Positions 13,962 to 23,232 of a stretch of DNA of 38,539 bases are shown here, piece after piece. The notes below the pieces were generated by a model, which worked only from the letters and a program-made list of their open reading frames with translations, had not been told where the DNA came from and ran no database searches. Each line of letters opens with the position of its first letter. The stretch's first letter is position 1. Origin of the DNA: a virus; the IMG/VR virus record IMGVR_UViG_3300025843_000003, positions 1 through 38,539 of that record. One strand, written 5' to 3'. Position numbers and translations under genes: made by a program.

Positions 13962-15225
13962 TAATCAATTTTCAAAAGAAGAACGTGTAGCATTTGAGAT
14001 GCTGCTCGAAGGTTTTTACGACCAGCTCGTCCTGAGCCGCAACGTTTCGATTTACAGCACTGACCAAGTGACGATGGAGCGCACGGCCGATGTGATCTGG
14101 CGTCCTCAGCCGTACATCGTGTCGTCGTTCGATGGCACGGATCAAACCAACAATTTCAAGGATCAGACCCAGCTTGCGGTTCCTGCAACCATCGGCTTCA
14201 GCAAATCCGTGCCTTGGGTGCTGACTGCAAAAGAGCTGCGTGATGCACTGCAAGAGCAGCGCCTGGGCGCATCGGCAAAGACCCGTCTTGCATCGGATAT
14301 CAATCTCGCAATCAGCAATGTGGCTGGCCTGCAAGGTACGCTGGTAATCAAGCGCACCACTGCAGCCAGCGGCTTTGATGATGTTGCGCTGTGCGATTCG
14401 ATCATGAACGAACAGGGCGTCCAATATGGCGACCGTTATCTCGGTTTGTCCAGCCGCGACTACAACGGCATGGCATCGAATCTGCAGGTCGCCAGCCGTT
14501 CGTTTGATGGTCAAAAATCCGTTACGGCATACGAAAAGGCGTATGTCGGTCAGGTGTCCGGTTTCGAGACTTACAAGCTCGATTACGCCCGTCGCCTGAC
14601 TGCTGCTCTTGGCAGTGCCATCACGATGGACACGCGGTCCACTGCGAACAATTTCTACATCCCCCGCGCATTCACGACTGCAACCACGGGTGAAGTCGGT
14701 AATGTGGACAATCGTTACCAGACCGTGACCGTTAACAGCACGACCAACGTTGTTGCTGGTGATGCATTTACCATCGCAGGCGCCAATGCCGCGCATCACA
14801 TCACCAAGGCAGACACGGGCCAGCTCAAAACCTTCCGGGTTATCTCGGTTGGTTCCGGCACGACGATGGTGATTTCTCCGCCGATTATAAGCAATCAGGG
14901 CGGTAACGTTTCTGAAGCGCAATACCAGAATGTCGTGGTGGTTCCTGCTGCTGCTGCTGCTGTTGTGTGGCTGAATACCGTTGCAGCAAATGCAAATCCG
15001 TTCTGGCACAAAGACGCGCTTGAGCTGATCCCAGGCCGTTACGCTGTACCAACTGATGCAGGTACCGCTGTGATGCGGGCGACGACCGACCAAGGCATCG
15101 AGCTGGTCATGCAAAAGTTCTACGACATCAACACCATGAAAACCAAGTATCGTCTTGATACTCTGTTCGGCGTTGTCAACAAGCAACCCGAGATGACGGG
15201 TATTATCCTGTTCAATCAGACCTGA
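13957..15225 (+). CDS. Major capsid (coat) protein, P22 gp5-like
   Basis: 422 aa, versus 430 in P22. It shows the P22-coat pattern of the HK97 fold: an N-terminal FEMLLEGFYDQLVLSRN helix, VIWRPQPYIVSSFDG, IGFSKSVPWVLTAKELRD, an inserted domain around 220-330, and the C-terminal RYDINTMKTKYRLDTLFGV-like segment with MKTKYRLD. A run of Ala codons (gctgct..., about 14946) lies near residue 330. GTG start with AGGAGG 7 bp upstream. The leader can sequester this start. Confidence 0.93.
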   Translation: MANQFSKEERVAFEMLLEGFYDQLVLSRNVSIYSTDQVTMERTADVIWRPQPYIVSSFDGTDQTNNFKDQTQLAVPATIGFSKSVPWVLTAKELRDALQEQRLGASAKTRLASDINLAISNVAGLQGTLVIKRTTAASGFDDVALCDSIMNEQGVQYGDRYLGLSSRDYNGMASNLQVASRSFDGQKSVTAYEKAYVGQVSGFETYKLDYARRLTAALGSAITMDTRSTANNFYIPRAFTTATTGEVGNVDNRYQTVTVNSTTNVVAGDAFTIAGANAAHHITKADTGQLKTFRVISVGSGTTMVISPPIISNQGGNVSEAQYQNVVVVPAAAAAVVWLNTVAANANPFWHKDALELIPGRYAVPTDAGTAVMRATTDQGIELVMQKFYDINTMKTKYRLDTLFGVVNKQPEMTGIILFNQT

Positions 15226-15230
15226 TTATG

Positions 15231-15248
15231 TTGGGGCTTCGGCCCCGA
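15231..15248 (+). terminator. UUCG-capped hairpin after the coat gene
   Basis: GGGGC-TTCG-GCCCC (15233-15246), a stable tetraloop hairpin 7 bp after the coat stop, without a proper T run. It may act as a partial terminator or protect the 3' end of the abundant coat message. Confidence 0.6.
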
Positions 15249-15276
15249 TTATCAAACCAATTTTCAAGGATTCAAA

Positions 15277-15876
15277 ATGTCAAATATCAATATCGGCGCA
15301 CTCGGCACGGCCACTTTCACCGTAGCTGCTGGCGCATCTGTCGTCGTTTTCAGCCGTGGCACTGCCCAGGTCTACCAAGTCGTCGGAACCCCAAATCACC
15401 CTGGAACGCTGAATCTGATCGGCAACGTCACCAATACCCAAACCGTTTTTGGCCCGTTTGCCAGCGGCGCTACGCTGCAAATCGAGGCGAGCTCTACGGG
15501 TGCGGCTTATGATGTGGGTGTGGCCCCGTTCATCGGGACGGTTTCCGGTTCGTTTCAGGGTACTCCTGGAGTGCTGAATGCTACCGGCGCATTGACTGCC
15601 GCAATGATGACGGCAATGATTATCACGTCCACCACGGCGGCGGCGGTGGCTGGTACTGTGCCGACTGGCACTGTTATGGACGCGGCATCGAATCTGCAAG
15701 TTGGCGACAGTTTTGAGTTTATTGTGATCAATACGGGTGCAACCAACACATTCACCGTAACCGCGGCTGCGGCACATACGCTTGTGGGGAATGCTGTTGT
15801 CGCATTGTCGGCATCCGGTCATTTCAAGACTGTGAAAACGGCGGCGGCAACTTATGTCACTTACCGCATTGCATAA
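15277..15876 (+). CDS. Probable capsid decoration or head-associated protein
   Basis: 199 aa, low-complexity Ala/Thr/Gly/Val-rich beta protein (AGASVVVFSRGTAQVYQV...VGDSFEFIVINTGATNTFTVTAAAAHTLVGN). Two similar parts suggest a duplicated beta domain. The second resembles the repeated phage module with V-G-D-x-F-x-F-x-V-x-N. It sits directly after coat, where decoration proteins usually lie, and has its own ribosome site (AAGGA). Role inferred from location and composition. Confidence 0.6.
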   Translation: MSNINIGALGTATFTVAAGASVVVFSRGTAQVYQVVGTPNHPGTLNLIGNVTNTQTVFGPFASGATLQIEASSTGAAYDVGVAPFIGTVSGSFQGTPGVLNATGALTAAMMTAMIITSTTAAAVAGTVPTGTVMDAASNLQVGDSFEFIVINTGATNTFTVTAAAAHTLVGNAVVALSASGHFKTVKTAAATYVTYRIA

Positions 15877-15887
15877 TCAAGCGCAAA

Positions 15888-16058
15888 ATGCCTCTCAAAA
15901 AGGGCTATAGCAAAGCCACAATCTCGGCCAACATTGGCCGGGAAATGAAGGCAGGAAAGCCGCAGCCGCAAGCTGTGGCGATCTCTCTTGATGTTGCTCG
16001 CAAGTCAGCGGCAAAGGCCGGAAAGCCTACGAAAGCACCCCCGAAGAAAGGCAAGTGA
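15888..16058 (+). CDS. 56-aa basic small protein of the MPLKKG(Y/K)SK type
   Basis: Reads MPLKKGYSKATISANIGREM then KAGKPQPQAVAISLDVARKS and a Lys/Pro-rich tail. This short family (N-terminal PLKKG.SK..I..NI..E...GKP..QAVAI) recurs among phage head genes, near portal or capsid, with unknown function. It is highly basic and probably nucleic-acid or capsid associated. The stop TGA overlaps the start of the next gene. Confidence 0.75.
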   Translation: MPLKKGYSKATISANIGREMKAGKPQPQAVAISLDVARKSAAKAGKPTKAPPKKGK

Positions 16059-16357
16059 TGGAATTCCCAAACTTTGTTTACAGAGTACCTGGCCCATACC
16101 AGCGAGGCGGCGGCACCTACAGTTATCTACAAGTCGTGGATGATGCCGATCTGTCTGCCGCCCTGGTTGCGGGCTGGAGTGCAACGCTGGGGGATGCTAT
16201 TTCTCCAGTGCAAGCAGAGCCTGTTATCTCTACTGATGTGGAGCCAACCCGCGCAGAAATTGAAGCAAAGGCGACTGAGCTGGGGATTGAATTCGATGGA
16301 CGATCAACAGATAAAACGCTGCTGTTGAAAATTGAGGCGGCTTTGGCTGGTGCTTGA
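16058..16357 (+). CDS. Small protein with a C-terminal HeH/LEM-like helical motif
   Basis: 99 aa from ATG 16058 in the TGATG overlap; GTG 16055 is an alternative. The first part (FPNFVYRVPGPYQRGGGTYSYLQVVDDADLSAALVAGWSAT) is a common phage head-gene module. The C terminus TRAEIEAKATELGIEFDGRSTDKTLLLKIEAAL matches the helix-extension-helix type fold often found in phage structural operons. Likely a small virion or assembly factor. Confidence 0.6.
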   Translation: MEFPNFVYRVPGPYQRGGGTYSYLQVVDDADLSAALVAGWSATLGDAISPVQAEPVISTDVEPTRAEIEAKATELGIEFDGRSTDKTLLLKIEAALAGA

Positions 16358-16842
16358 TGGGCTGGACAAAGCGCGAATTTATCACGCAAGCACTTGAGGA
16401 AATAGGGCTTGCGTCTTACGTCTTTGATCTGACGCCGGAACAATTGCAATCTGCTTTGCGTCGTCTTGATGCCATGATTTCGGGATGGTCGGCAAGTGGG
16501 ATTCGGATTAGCTATCCACTCCCCATAAATCCTAGTGCAAGTGATATTGACATGGATTCCGGCGCTCCTGATTTTTGCAACGAAGCCATTTATTTAAATC
16601 TGGCGGTTCGGCTTTGCCCATCATACGGCAAGGTTGCATCTCCAGAGGCGCGTAAGCTGGCTGATTTGTCATATGGCAACATGATTAATCAATTTGCGTT
16701 GCCTACGCTTGAACGTCAACTCCCTGGCACCATGCCACGCGGCGCAGGAACAAAACCCTGGCGCAATTTCAACAATCCGTTTGTCAATCGGCCAATTGAC
16801 CAATTGCAGGCAGGCTCAGATGGCAATATCGACCTGGAATAA
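16357..16842 (+). CDS. Head completion / tail accessory factor, P22 gp4-like
   Basis: 162 aa (P22 gp4: 166). The N terminus WTKREFITQALEEIGLASYVFDLTPEQLQSALRRLDAMISGW and the LNLAVRLCPSYGKVASPEARKLADLSYGNM segment are diagnostic for gp4 proteins, which bind the portal after packaging and nucleate tail assembly. P22 gp4 also has peptidoglycan-degrading activity. I see no clear catalytic motif here. ATG 16357 overlaps the upstream stop. Confidence 0.85.
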   Translation: MGWTKREFITQALEEIGLASYVFDLTPEQLQSALRRLDAMISGWSASGIRISYPLPINPSASDIDMDSGAPDFCNEAIYLNLAVRLCPSYGKVASPEARKLADLSYGNMINQFALPTLERQLPGTMPRGAGTKPWRNFNNPFVNRPIDQLQAGSDGNIDLE

Positions 16843-16845
16843 TCT

Positions 16846-17319
16846 ATGTCCACTATCAATCAATTAAACGCTGTTGATACACCTTCCGGTTCCGACCTGC
16901 TGGTTATTTATTCGCAGCAAAATGGCGATTCTCGGAAAATCTCGCTATCGAATTTCTTGGTGTGGATTCAGGACAATATCGTTCTGTCCAGCTCAAGCGC
17001 ATTTCCGGAGTACATCACGCAATATTCTGCGCCATCGGCTACAGGCTTTACTGTCACGCTGACCGATACGCAAACGAATGGATGGCTGATCCTGACGCCT
17101 ACCGCTGGATTCGCTGCTGGGACTATCAAACTTCCTCTTGCGTCAAACACGCTGGACAAGCAGGAGGCAATCGTTAACTGCACACAAGCAGTAACCACTC
17201 TGACGATTGATGGAAATGGCGCAACTGCAGTCACTGGTGCGCCGACTACACTAGCGGCAAATGCAAATTTCAGGCTCAAATACGACAAGGCCACAAGTTC
17301 GTGGTATCGCATTGGTTAA
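16846..17319 (+). CDS. Virion-associated protein of unknown function
   Basis: 157 aa. The N-terminal INQLNAVDTPSGSDLLVIYSQQNGDSRKISLSNFLVWIQ module is found in tail fibres and appendage proteins of many phages. The remainder is beta-rich (GFTVTLTDTQTNGWLILTPTAG...) and ends with WYRIG. P22 has no equivalent here, so this looks like an extra beta-structured virion part such as a head fibre or adhesin. No catalytic motif seen. Confidence 0.65.
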   Translation: MSTINQLNAVDTPSGSDLLVIYSQQNGDSRKISLSNFLVWIQDNIVLSSSSAFPEYITQYSAPSATGFTVTLTDTQTNGWLILTPTAGFAAGTIKLPLASNTLDKQEAIVNCTQAVTTLTIDGNGATAVTGAPTTLAANANFRLKYDKATSSWYRIG

Positions 17320-17331
17320 AGGACAAAGATA

Positions 17332-17634
17332 ATGACAATCAAATCCCCGTTCATGCCGTCGCGTGGTGGCAATCAAGTCGTAACGCCTGCCGCTACTTCG
17401 GCATCTGCAACACTTGCCAGTGTAAATAAATCCGTGCGCTTTGTCAATTCTGGTGCCGCAATTTGTCATGTGCGTATCGGAGTTGATGGGAAAGACGCCA
17501 CAACCGCAGACACGCCAATCCTTCCAAATACTGCTTTGATCCTGCAGAAGGCAATGGATGATGATGTGGTGGCATATATCAGCGCAACTGGTACGACGCT
17601 GCACATTCAGCCTGGCGAAGGTGGCTACGTCTAA
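17332..17634 (+). CDS. Small beta-rich virion-region protein
   Basis: 100 aa: MTIKSPFMPSRGGNQVVTPAATSA, then SVRFVNSGAAICHVRIG and a C-terminal DDDVVAYISATGTTLHIQPGEGGY. It looks like a single beta-sandwich of the kind used for capsid-surface or tail-adaptor proteins. It shares style with the 111-aa product at 20340. Function unknown. Confidence 0.6.
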   Translation: MTIKSPFMPSRGGNQVVTPAATSASATLASVNKSVRFVNSGAAICHVRIGVDGKDATTADTPILPNTALILQKAMDDDVVAYISATGTTLHIQPGEGGYV

Positions 17635-17636
17635 TC

Positions 17637-19037
17637 ATGCAAATCCCTGTCCTCAATGGTATTTATACAAACGAGGCATCGGATTTTCGCACTTCATACC
17701 CGCGTAATCTGGTTCCGATACCAAAGCAGAATGGGATCAGCCAGGGATATTTGCGCCCTGCTGATGGCGTAACGTTATTCGGGGCTGGCCCAGGCGTAGA
17801 TCGTGGCGGCATCGAGTGGCAAGGCGTTTGCTATCGGGTAATGGGCACAAAGCTAGTTCGTATTTCAAATGCTGGCGTTGCCGTGGAGCTTGGAGATGTT
17901 GGAGGCTCTGGAGCTGTTGCACTTGACTACAGCTTTGACCGGCTTGCGATTGCCTCAAATGGGAAATTGTTTTATTGGAATAACATCACACTGACGCAAG
18001 TAACCGATTCTGATCTGGGTACAGTGCTTGATTTCAGGTGGATTGATGGCTATTTCATGACCACGGATGGCACCAGCTTGGTAGTGACCGAGCTAAACGA
18101 CCCGACAAGTGTAAACCCGCTGAAATATGGGTCGTCTGAGGCTGACCCCGATAGCGTGGTTGCACTTCTCAAGCTGAGAAATGAAATCTATGCACTCAAC
18201 AAAAACACAATCGAAGTGTTTCAAAACGTGGGTGGATCATTATTCCCATTTCAGCGAGTTTCAGGCGCTCAAATGCAAAGGGGTTGCCTTGGCACTCGTG
18301 CCTGCGCTATTTTCCTAGAAAATATCGCCTTCCTTGGCTCTGGCCGAAATGAAGCGCCTGCTATCTGGATGGGAAATAACGGACAAACTGCGAAAATCAG
18401 CACACGGGAAATTGAGCAGGTTCTGACGGAATATACATCCGTGCAGCTTTCTGCTGCAATCATGGAAACTCGGATTGCCGATGGACACCAGTTCCTTTAC
18501 CTGCATTTACCCGATAAAACGCTGGTCTATGACGGCGCAGGAACTCAGGTAATGGGTGAACCTGTCTGGTTTATCCTGACCAGTGATGCAGCAACACCAG
18601 GACAATATCGCGCTAGAAATTTCGTTTGGTGCTACGGCAAGTGGCTATGCGGCGATCCTGTCGCGGCTCGGCATGGCTACCTTGTGCATGATGTGTCATC
18701 ACAATATGGCGAATTGAACTCTTGGGAGTTCGGCACGGCCATTGCCTACAATGAAGGCAGGGGCGCAATATTCCATGAAGTCGAATTGGTTTGCCTCACT
18801 GGCCGCGTAGCCTTGGGCGCAAGCCCGGTAATCAGTACATCATATTCTGTCGATGGCGAGACATGGAGCCAGGACAAGACAAGGCCCGCAGGACGCGCTG
18901 GGGAGCGCGTTAAGCGTATCTCATGGCTGCAGCAGGGATTCATGAGGCATTGGCGCATACAGCGATTCAAGGGCACTAGCGACGCCCATTTGAGTGTTGC
19001 GCGGCTTGAGGTGAGATTGGAGGGGATGAATGTCTAA
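17637..19037 (+). CDS. Packaged-DNA stabilisation protein, P22 gp10-like
   Basis: 466 aa (P22 gp10: 472). Starts IPVLNGIYTNEASDFRTSYPRNLVPIPKQNGISQGYLRPADG, typical of gp10, with later conserved pieces such as GGIEWQGVCYRVMGTKLVRI, NEIYALNKNTIEVFQNVGG, and FPFQRVSGAQMQRGC. gp10 forms a hexamer under gp4 that seals the portal and receives the tail needle and tailspikes. It overlaps the next gene by 8 bp. Confidence 0.9.
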   Translation: MQIPVLNGIYTNEASDFRTSYPRNLVPIPKQNGISQGYLRPADGVTLFGAGPGVDRGGIEWQGVCYRVMGTKLVRISNAGVAVELGDVGGSGAVALDYSFDRLAIASNGKLFYWNNITLTQVTDSDLGTVLDFRWIDGYFMTTDGTSLVVTELNDPTSVNPLKYGSSEADPDSVVALLKLRNEIYALNKNTIEVFQNVGGSLFPFQRVSGAQMQRGCLGTRACAIFLENIAFLGSGRNEAPAIWMGNNGQTAKISTREIEQVLTEYTSVQLSAAIMETRIADGHQFLYLHLPDKTLVYDGAGTQVMGEPVWFILTSDAATPGQYRARNFVWCYGKWLCGDPVAARHGYLVHDVSSQYGELNSWEFGTAIAYNEGRGAIFHEVELVCLTGRVALGASPVISTSYSVDGETWSQDKTRPAGRAGERVKRISWLQQGFMRHWRIQRFKGTSDAHLSVARLEVRLEGMNV

Positions 19038-20331
19038 TCCGCCACTCAACACGACGCGCCAGCAACTCGCGCAAATGGCACCGAATCCGAGGTTATTGAA
19101 AGCCTTGGAGGATATGCTTGTTCAGGTGAACAATGTAATCCCATCCAGCACTGATACGGTGGCATTTGATGCAAGCCTTGGCGTGTCTCAATCAACGCAA
19201 GCATTGTCAGCTATTGAGCGTATTGCATCGGCACTTGAAATGCTGGCTACAGCTCCGCCCATTCGGCACCAACAAATCCCCGATGATTTGGTGCCAATCA
19301 AACAAGAGATTCCAGCCCCGCAAGATAATTTATCTCCACCACAACAAGAAAACAGTTCTCCGTCTGTCGATAAAATCGACTTCGCCACACTTGCGCCAAA
19401 GCCTGCGTTTGTGCCTGGGCGGCTTTTTTACGACAAGGAAAGTAGGGCACTTGCTTACTACAGCGAGACTCCCGGCGTTACGTTTGACATTTGCAAAGAG
19501 TCAATAATTACTGTAATAAATGCTTCTGGCTCTAGCCTAGTTCCTGGGGAGCTTGTTTATATCAATGGGGCATCGGGTGATTGGCCTACTGTTAACCGTG
19601 CAAAAGCCGACGCCGAATTAACCTCACAGACCACTATTGGCATGGTTACTTCGCCGATGACTATCGGACAAATTGGCGAGGTTTGCACATCCGGTATTGT
19701 TCATGATCTTGATACATCGGCCTATGCGCCGGGAACGACTCTTTATTTATCAGCGACAGTAGCGGGCGGGCTTACATCGGTTGCACCACTCCAGCCTAAT
19801 TATGTTGTTGAGGTTGCCAATGTTGTTAAGCAGAATGCAACTGTTGGTAATGTGTATGTGCGTGTTGATAAGAAGCCTTGGTTTCCTTCAATTGAGATAC
19901 GAGATACAGCCGCGTCTGTAGTGCTTCCAACAGCGCCAACAGTCTTCAAACCGCCCACCATCGTTCGGCAAGATGGCTTTATTTATGACTCTGGAACGGG
20001 TATATTGACATTCACGCGATCAGCTTCTTATTCTGCTGTTCTGTTATTCAATGCACAGCCAAGCGCAGCAAATAAAAACATTTATTTCTATTCCGAAGAA
20101 GACAACGGGGTAGGATTCGTAATCAATAGATATTCGGCAAGAGCTTTAAATCTTCCAAATTCAACAGAGACTCAGGTTATTATCGCCACTGCTAGGTATT
20201 TTGCAGTTGGCGATAAGATTAGATTCAATATCTGGGGCGATGCAACAGTGACCCTAAAAACAACTGATCTACCCGGAACAACTCCAGGCACTGTAACGCT
20301 TCCCGCCTTCCGTTTTGTTATTGCTGGATAA
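19030..20331 (+). CDS. Structural protein in the P22 tail-needle (gp26) position
   Basis: 433 aa. The N terminus (MSNPPLNTTRQQLAQMAPNPRLLKALEDMLVQVNN, then a helical stretch to about 75) is followed by a Pro/Gln linker and long beta-rich regions (VINASGSSLVPGELVYINGASGDWPTVNRAKAD...IGMVTSPMTIGQIGEVCTSGIV). The C-terminal domain (about 320-433) looks like a receptor-type knob. The slot between gp10 and gp14 is that of P22 tail needle gp26. No sequence match to gp26 is claimed. It may be a needle with knob or an additional fibre. Confidence 0.65.
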   Translation: MSNPPLNTTRQQLAQMAPNPRLLKALEDMLVQVNNVIPSSTDTVAFDASLGVSQSTQALSAIERIASALEMLATAPPIRHQQIPDDLVPIKQEIPAPQDNLSPPQQENSSPSVDKIDFATLAPKPAFVPGRLFYDKESRALAYYSETPGVTFDICKESIITVINASGSSLVPGELVYINGASGDWPTVNRAKADAELTSQTTIGMVTSPMTIGQIGEVCTSGIVHDLDTSAYAPGTTLYLSATVAGGLTSVAPLQPNYVVEVANVVKQNATVGNVYVRVDKKPWFPSIEIRDTAASVVLPTAPTVFKPPTIVRQDGFIYDSGTGILTFTRSASYSAVLLFNAQPSAANKNIYFYSEEDNGVGFVINRYSARALNLPNSTETQVIIATARYFAVGDKIRFNIWGDATVTLKTTDLPGTTPGTVTLPAFRFVIAG

Positions 20332-20339
20332 AGGAATAT

Positions 20340-20675
20340 ATGACTATAACTGTTAAAAACATAATCCCGCGTAAACAGGCGGAAAATGTACAAACTACGC
20401 AATACACTGCTGTTAATTGCAAGTGCATCATTGACAAATTCACGGCGACGAATACCAGCGCCGCGAATGTCACAATCAGCGTCAATCTCGTGGCAAGTGC
20501 TGGGGCTGTTGGTGTTGCAAATCTTGTAACGCAATTGCGATCTATCGTACCGGGCGAGACTTGGACGGCCCCGGAACTTATTGGGCAGGTTCTTGAAAAT
20601 GGCGGTTTTATCTCAACTCTCGCTAGTGCCGCTACATCACTGACGATTAGTGCAAGTGGCCGTGAAGTGACGTAA
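20340..20675 (+). CDS. Small beta-rich virion-region protein
   Basis: 111 aa, AAGGA just upstream. It reads as one beta-sandwich: KCIIDKFTATNTSAANVTISVNLV, then TQLRSIVPGETWTAPELIGQVLENGGFISTLAS and a final SLTISASGREVT. Found beside tail genes in several podoviruses. Possibly a tail or head adhesin. No catalytic motif. Confidence 0.6.
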   Translation: MTITVKNIIPRKQAENVQTTQYTAVNCKCIIDKFTATNTSAANVTISVNLVASAGAVGVANLVTQLRSIVPGETWTAPELIGQVLENGGFISTLASAATSLTISASGREVT

Positions 20676-20686
20676 AATAATGTCAA

Positions 20687-21144
20687 ATGACACAAATCAC
20701 AATTACCACGGGAATCACTGACGAGCATTTGCAGCTCGTCTATGCTGATTCCCGCATACAGCGCATCGGGCACGACCACAGGCCCGCAGCGCCCGTAATT
20801 CACCCGCTGGCTCAGTATCTATCGGCTTGGGTTGATGGCGCGTTTGTAGGTGCCTTCCTGTCAATCCGTGCGCTATCTACAGAGATAGAAATTCATGCGT
20901 TGCTGCTGAGTCAGGCCATCCACGAATCACGCAAGCTTGGGCGGCTGGTGCTGGCCTGGGCATTTGAGCAGCCAGGCATTTTGAGAGTAACGGGGCTGGT
21001 CATTGATGGCCTGGATTCGGCGCTGAATTATTGCCGAAAAGTTGGCATGACTTACGAAGGGCGAAAGCGCCATGTTTGCCTGATTAACGGCAAGCCCACC
21101 GATATACACATTACGGGGATGACCCTGCAAGATTGGAATAGATC

Positions 21145-21148
<4 letters not shown>
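20687..21148 (+). CDS. P22 gp14-like protein with GNAT-type fold
   Basis: 153 aa. It contains EIEIHALLLSQAIHESRKLGRLVLAWAF and VTGLVIDGLDSALNYCRKVGMTYEGRKRH, the pattern of acetyltransferase-fold proteins (DUF2824-like) that occupy the gp14 position upstream of gp7 in P22-like phages. gp14 affects virion DNA delivery in P22. The enzyme function is unproven. The ribosome site is poor, so it may depend on reinitiation. The stop overlaps the gp7-like start by ATGA. Confidence 0.75.
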
Positions 21149-21930
<782 letters not shown>

Positions 21931-21940
21931 GGAATAAAAA

Positions 21941-23224
21941 ATGGTAGCACCTATCGACTACATGAGCATGATGCAACAGCCTGATATTGGGCAAAGCATC
22001 ATGCAGGGCTTGCAAATCGGCGGCGCTTATCGTCAGCAACAACAGGAGCAGCAGGCGCTGGTACAGGCGAAGGCACTGAAAGAACAATACGCTGCTGATC
22101 TGGGCGCGATGTTTAAAAACCCAACAGCACAAGCTGCCGCGCAGATGGTTGCTAAATATCCAGGCCAGCGCGAGGCATTTGCTGAATCTTGGAAAATGCT
22201 TTCTGAGGATCAGAAAAATACTGAATTCAGCGCAGGGACTCAGGCATTTAATGCTATCCAATCTGGCAATGTTGACGTTGCCAAAAAGATGATGGATGAA
22301 CGCATTGCAGCCACGAAAAATTCAGGCCGCGATACATCAAAGCTAACCCAGATGCGTACTGCGCTGGACTCTGATCCAAAAATGGTTCAAGGGCAGCTTG
22401 GTCTAATTCTGTCGTCAACTGATCCTGAGCGCTGGGACAAAATGACAAAGACCATGCAAGGAACGCAAAAGGCCGGACAAGAAGCGCAAGCCTTCCCGCT
22501 TGAGCAGCAAAAGCGACAGGCCGACATAAGAAATATTGATAGTCAAATCGTTAACCGTGCGGCTGTGCTTGGCCTTGACCAAGATAAACTCGCTTCAGAA
22601 ATGGGGATTAAACTTTCGGAGTTGAAAGCCAAAGGCGTAGAAATGGGTGAGAGTGGCAGAAAGCTTATGAATGATTCGGTGGCGTCTTCGATTACAGGGG
22701 AGGCCAGCGCTAACGCAATGGAAACCTTGGCAACGAAATTCACTCAAGAAGGCGGTGGTTCAGGAACTATGTCCGGGTTTGGTGAGTGGTTTAAAAAATC
22801 TACCGGCAACCAAAATGCCATGACTGAACTCAGGAATAATTACGCCAAAATCCGAAACTCGGCCGCCATGAAACTATTGCCCCCTGGGCCAGCGTCAGAC
22901 AAAGATGTTCAAATGGCTCGGGAAGGTATGCCGCCTGAAACTGCTGACGTTGCTCATATTTCCTCATTCTTGCGTGGGACTGCAAAAATTGAGCGAATGA
23001 ATGCCCAGCTTGATGATGCAAAATCTCAGTGGGTTGGCTCAGTTGGTTCCTTGGGGCGTCCACGAACCGATATTAATATTGGAGGCGTAACCATCCCGGC
23101 TGGTACCACGTTCCCAGAATTCCAGCGCCAATTTGCTGAGTCCCGCGCCAAGGGGTTAGCGATTGGAGCTGCTACAGCGCCAGGCGGTGCGGTGCAGTCT
23201 CTGTTCCAGAAATACTCAAAATAA
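21941..23224 (+). CDS. DNA ejection protein, P22 gp20-like
   Basis: 427 aa (P22 gp20: 471), between gp7- and gp16-like genes. The N terminus has IDYMSMMQQPDIGQSIMQGLQIGGAYRQQQQEQQ, then helical repeats such as NTEFSAGTQAFNAIQSGNVDVAKKMMDERIAA. The C-terminal part ends with AVQSLFQKYSK. It is almost wholly helical, as expected of an ejected conduit protein. Confidence 0.82.
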   Translation: MVAPIDYMSMMQQPDIGQSIMQGLQIGGAYRQQQQEQQALVQAKALKEQYAADLGAMFKNPTAQAAAQMVAKYPGQREAFAESWKMLSEDQKNTEFSAGTQAFNAIQSGNVDVAKKMMDERIAATKNSGRDTSKLTQMRTALDSDPKMVQGQLGLILSSTDPERWDKMTKTMQGTQKAGQEAQAFPLEQQKRQADIRNIDSQIVNRAAVLGLDQDKLASEMGIKLSELKAKGVEMGESGRKLMNDSVASSITGEASANAMETLATKFTQEGGGSGTMSGFGEWFKKSTGNQNAMTELRNNYAKIRNSAAMKLLPPGPASDKDVQMAREGMPPETADVAHISSFLRGTAKIERMNAQLDDAKSQWVGSVGSLGRPRTDINIGGVTIPAGTTFPEFQRQFAESRAKGLAIGAATAPGGAVQSLFQKYSK

Positions 23225-23232
23225 GGCAGCAA

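Noticed and set aside
13972-15186. 404-codon minus-strand frame opposite the coat gene
   Set aside because: Antisense to a confidently identified P22-like coat gene; no start signal or family.
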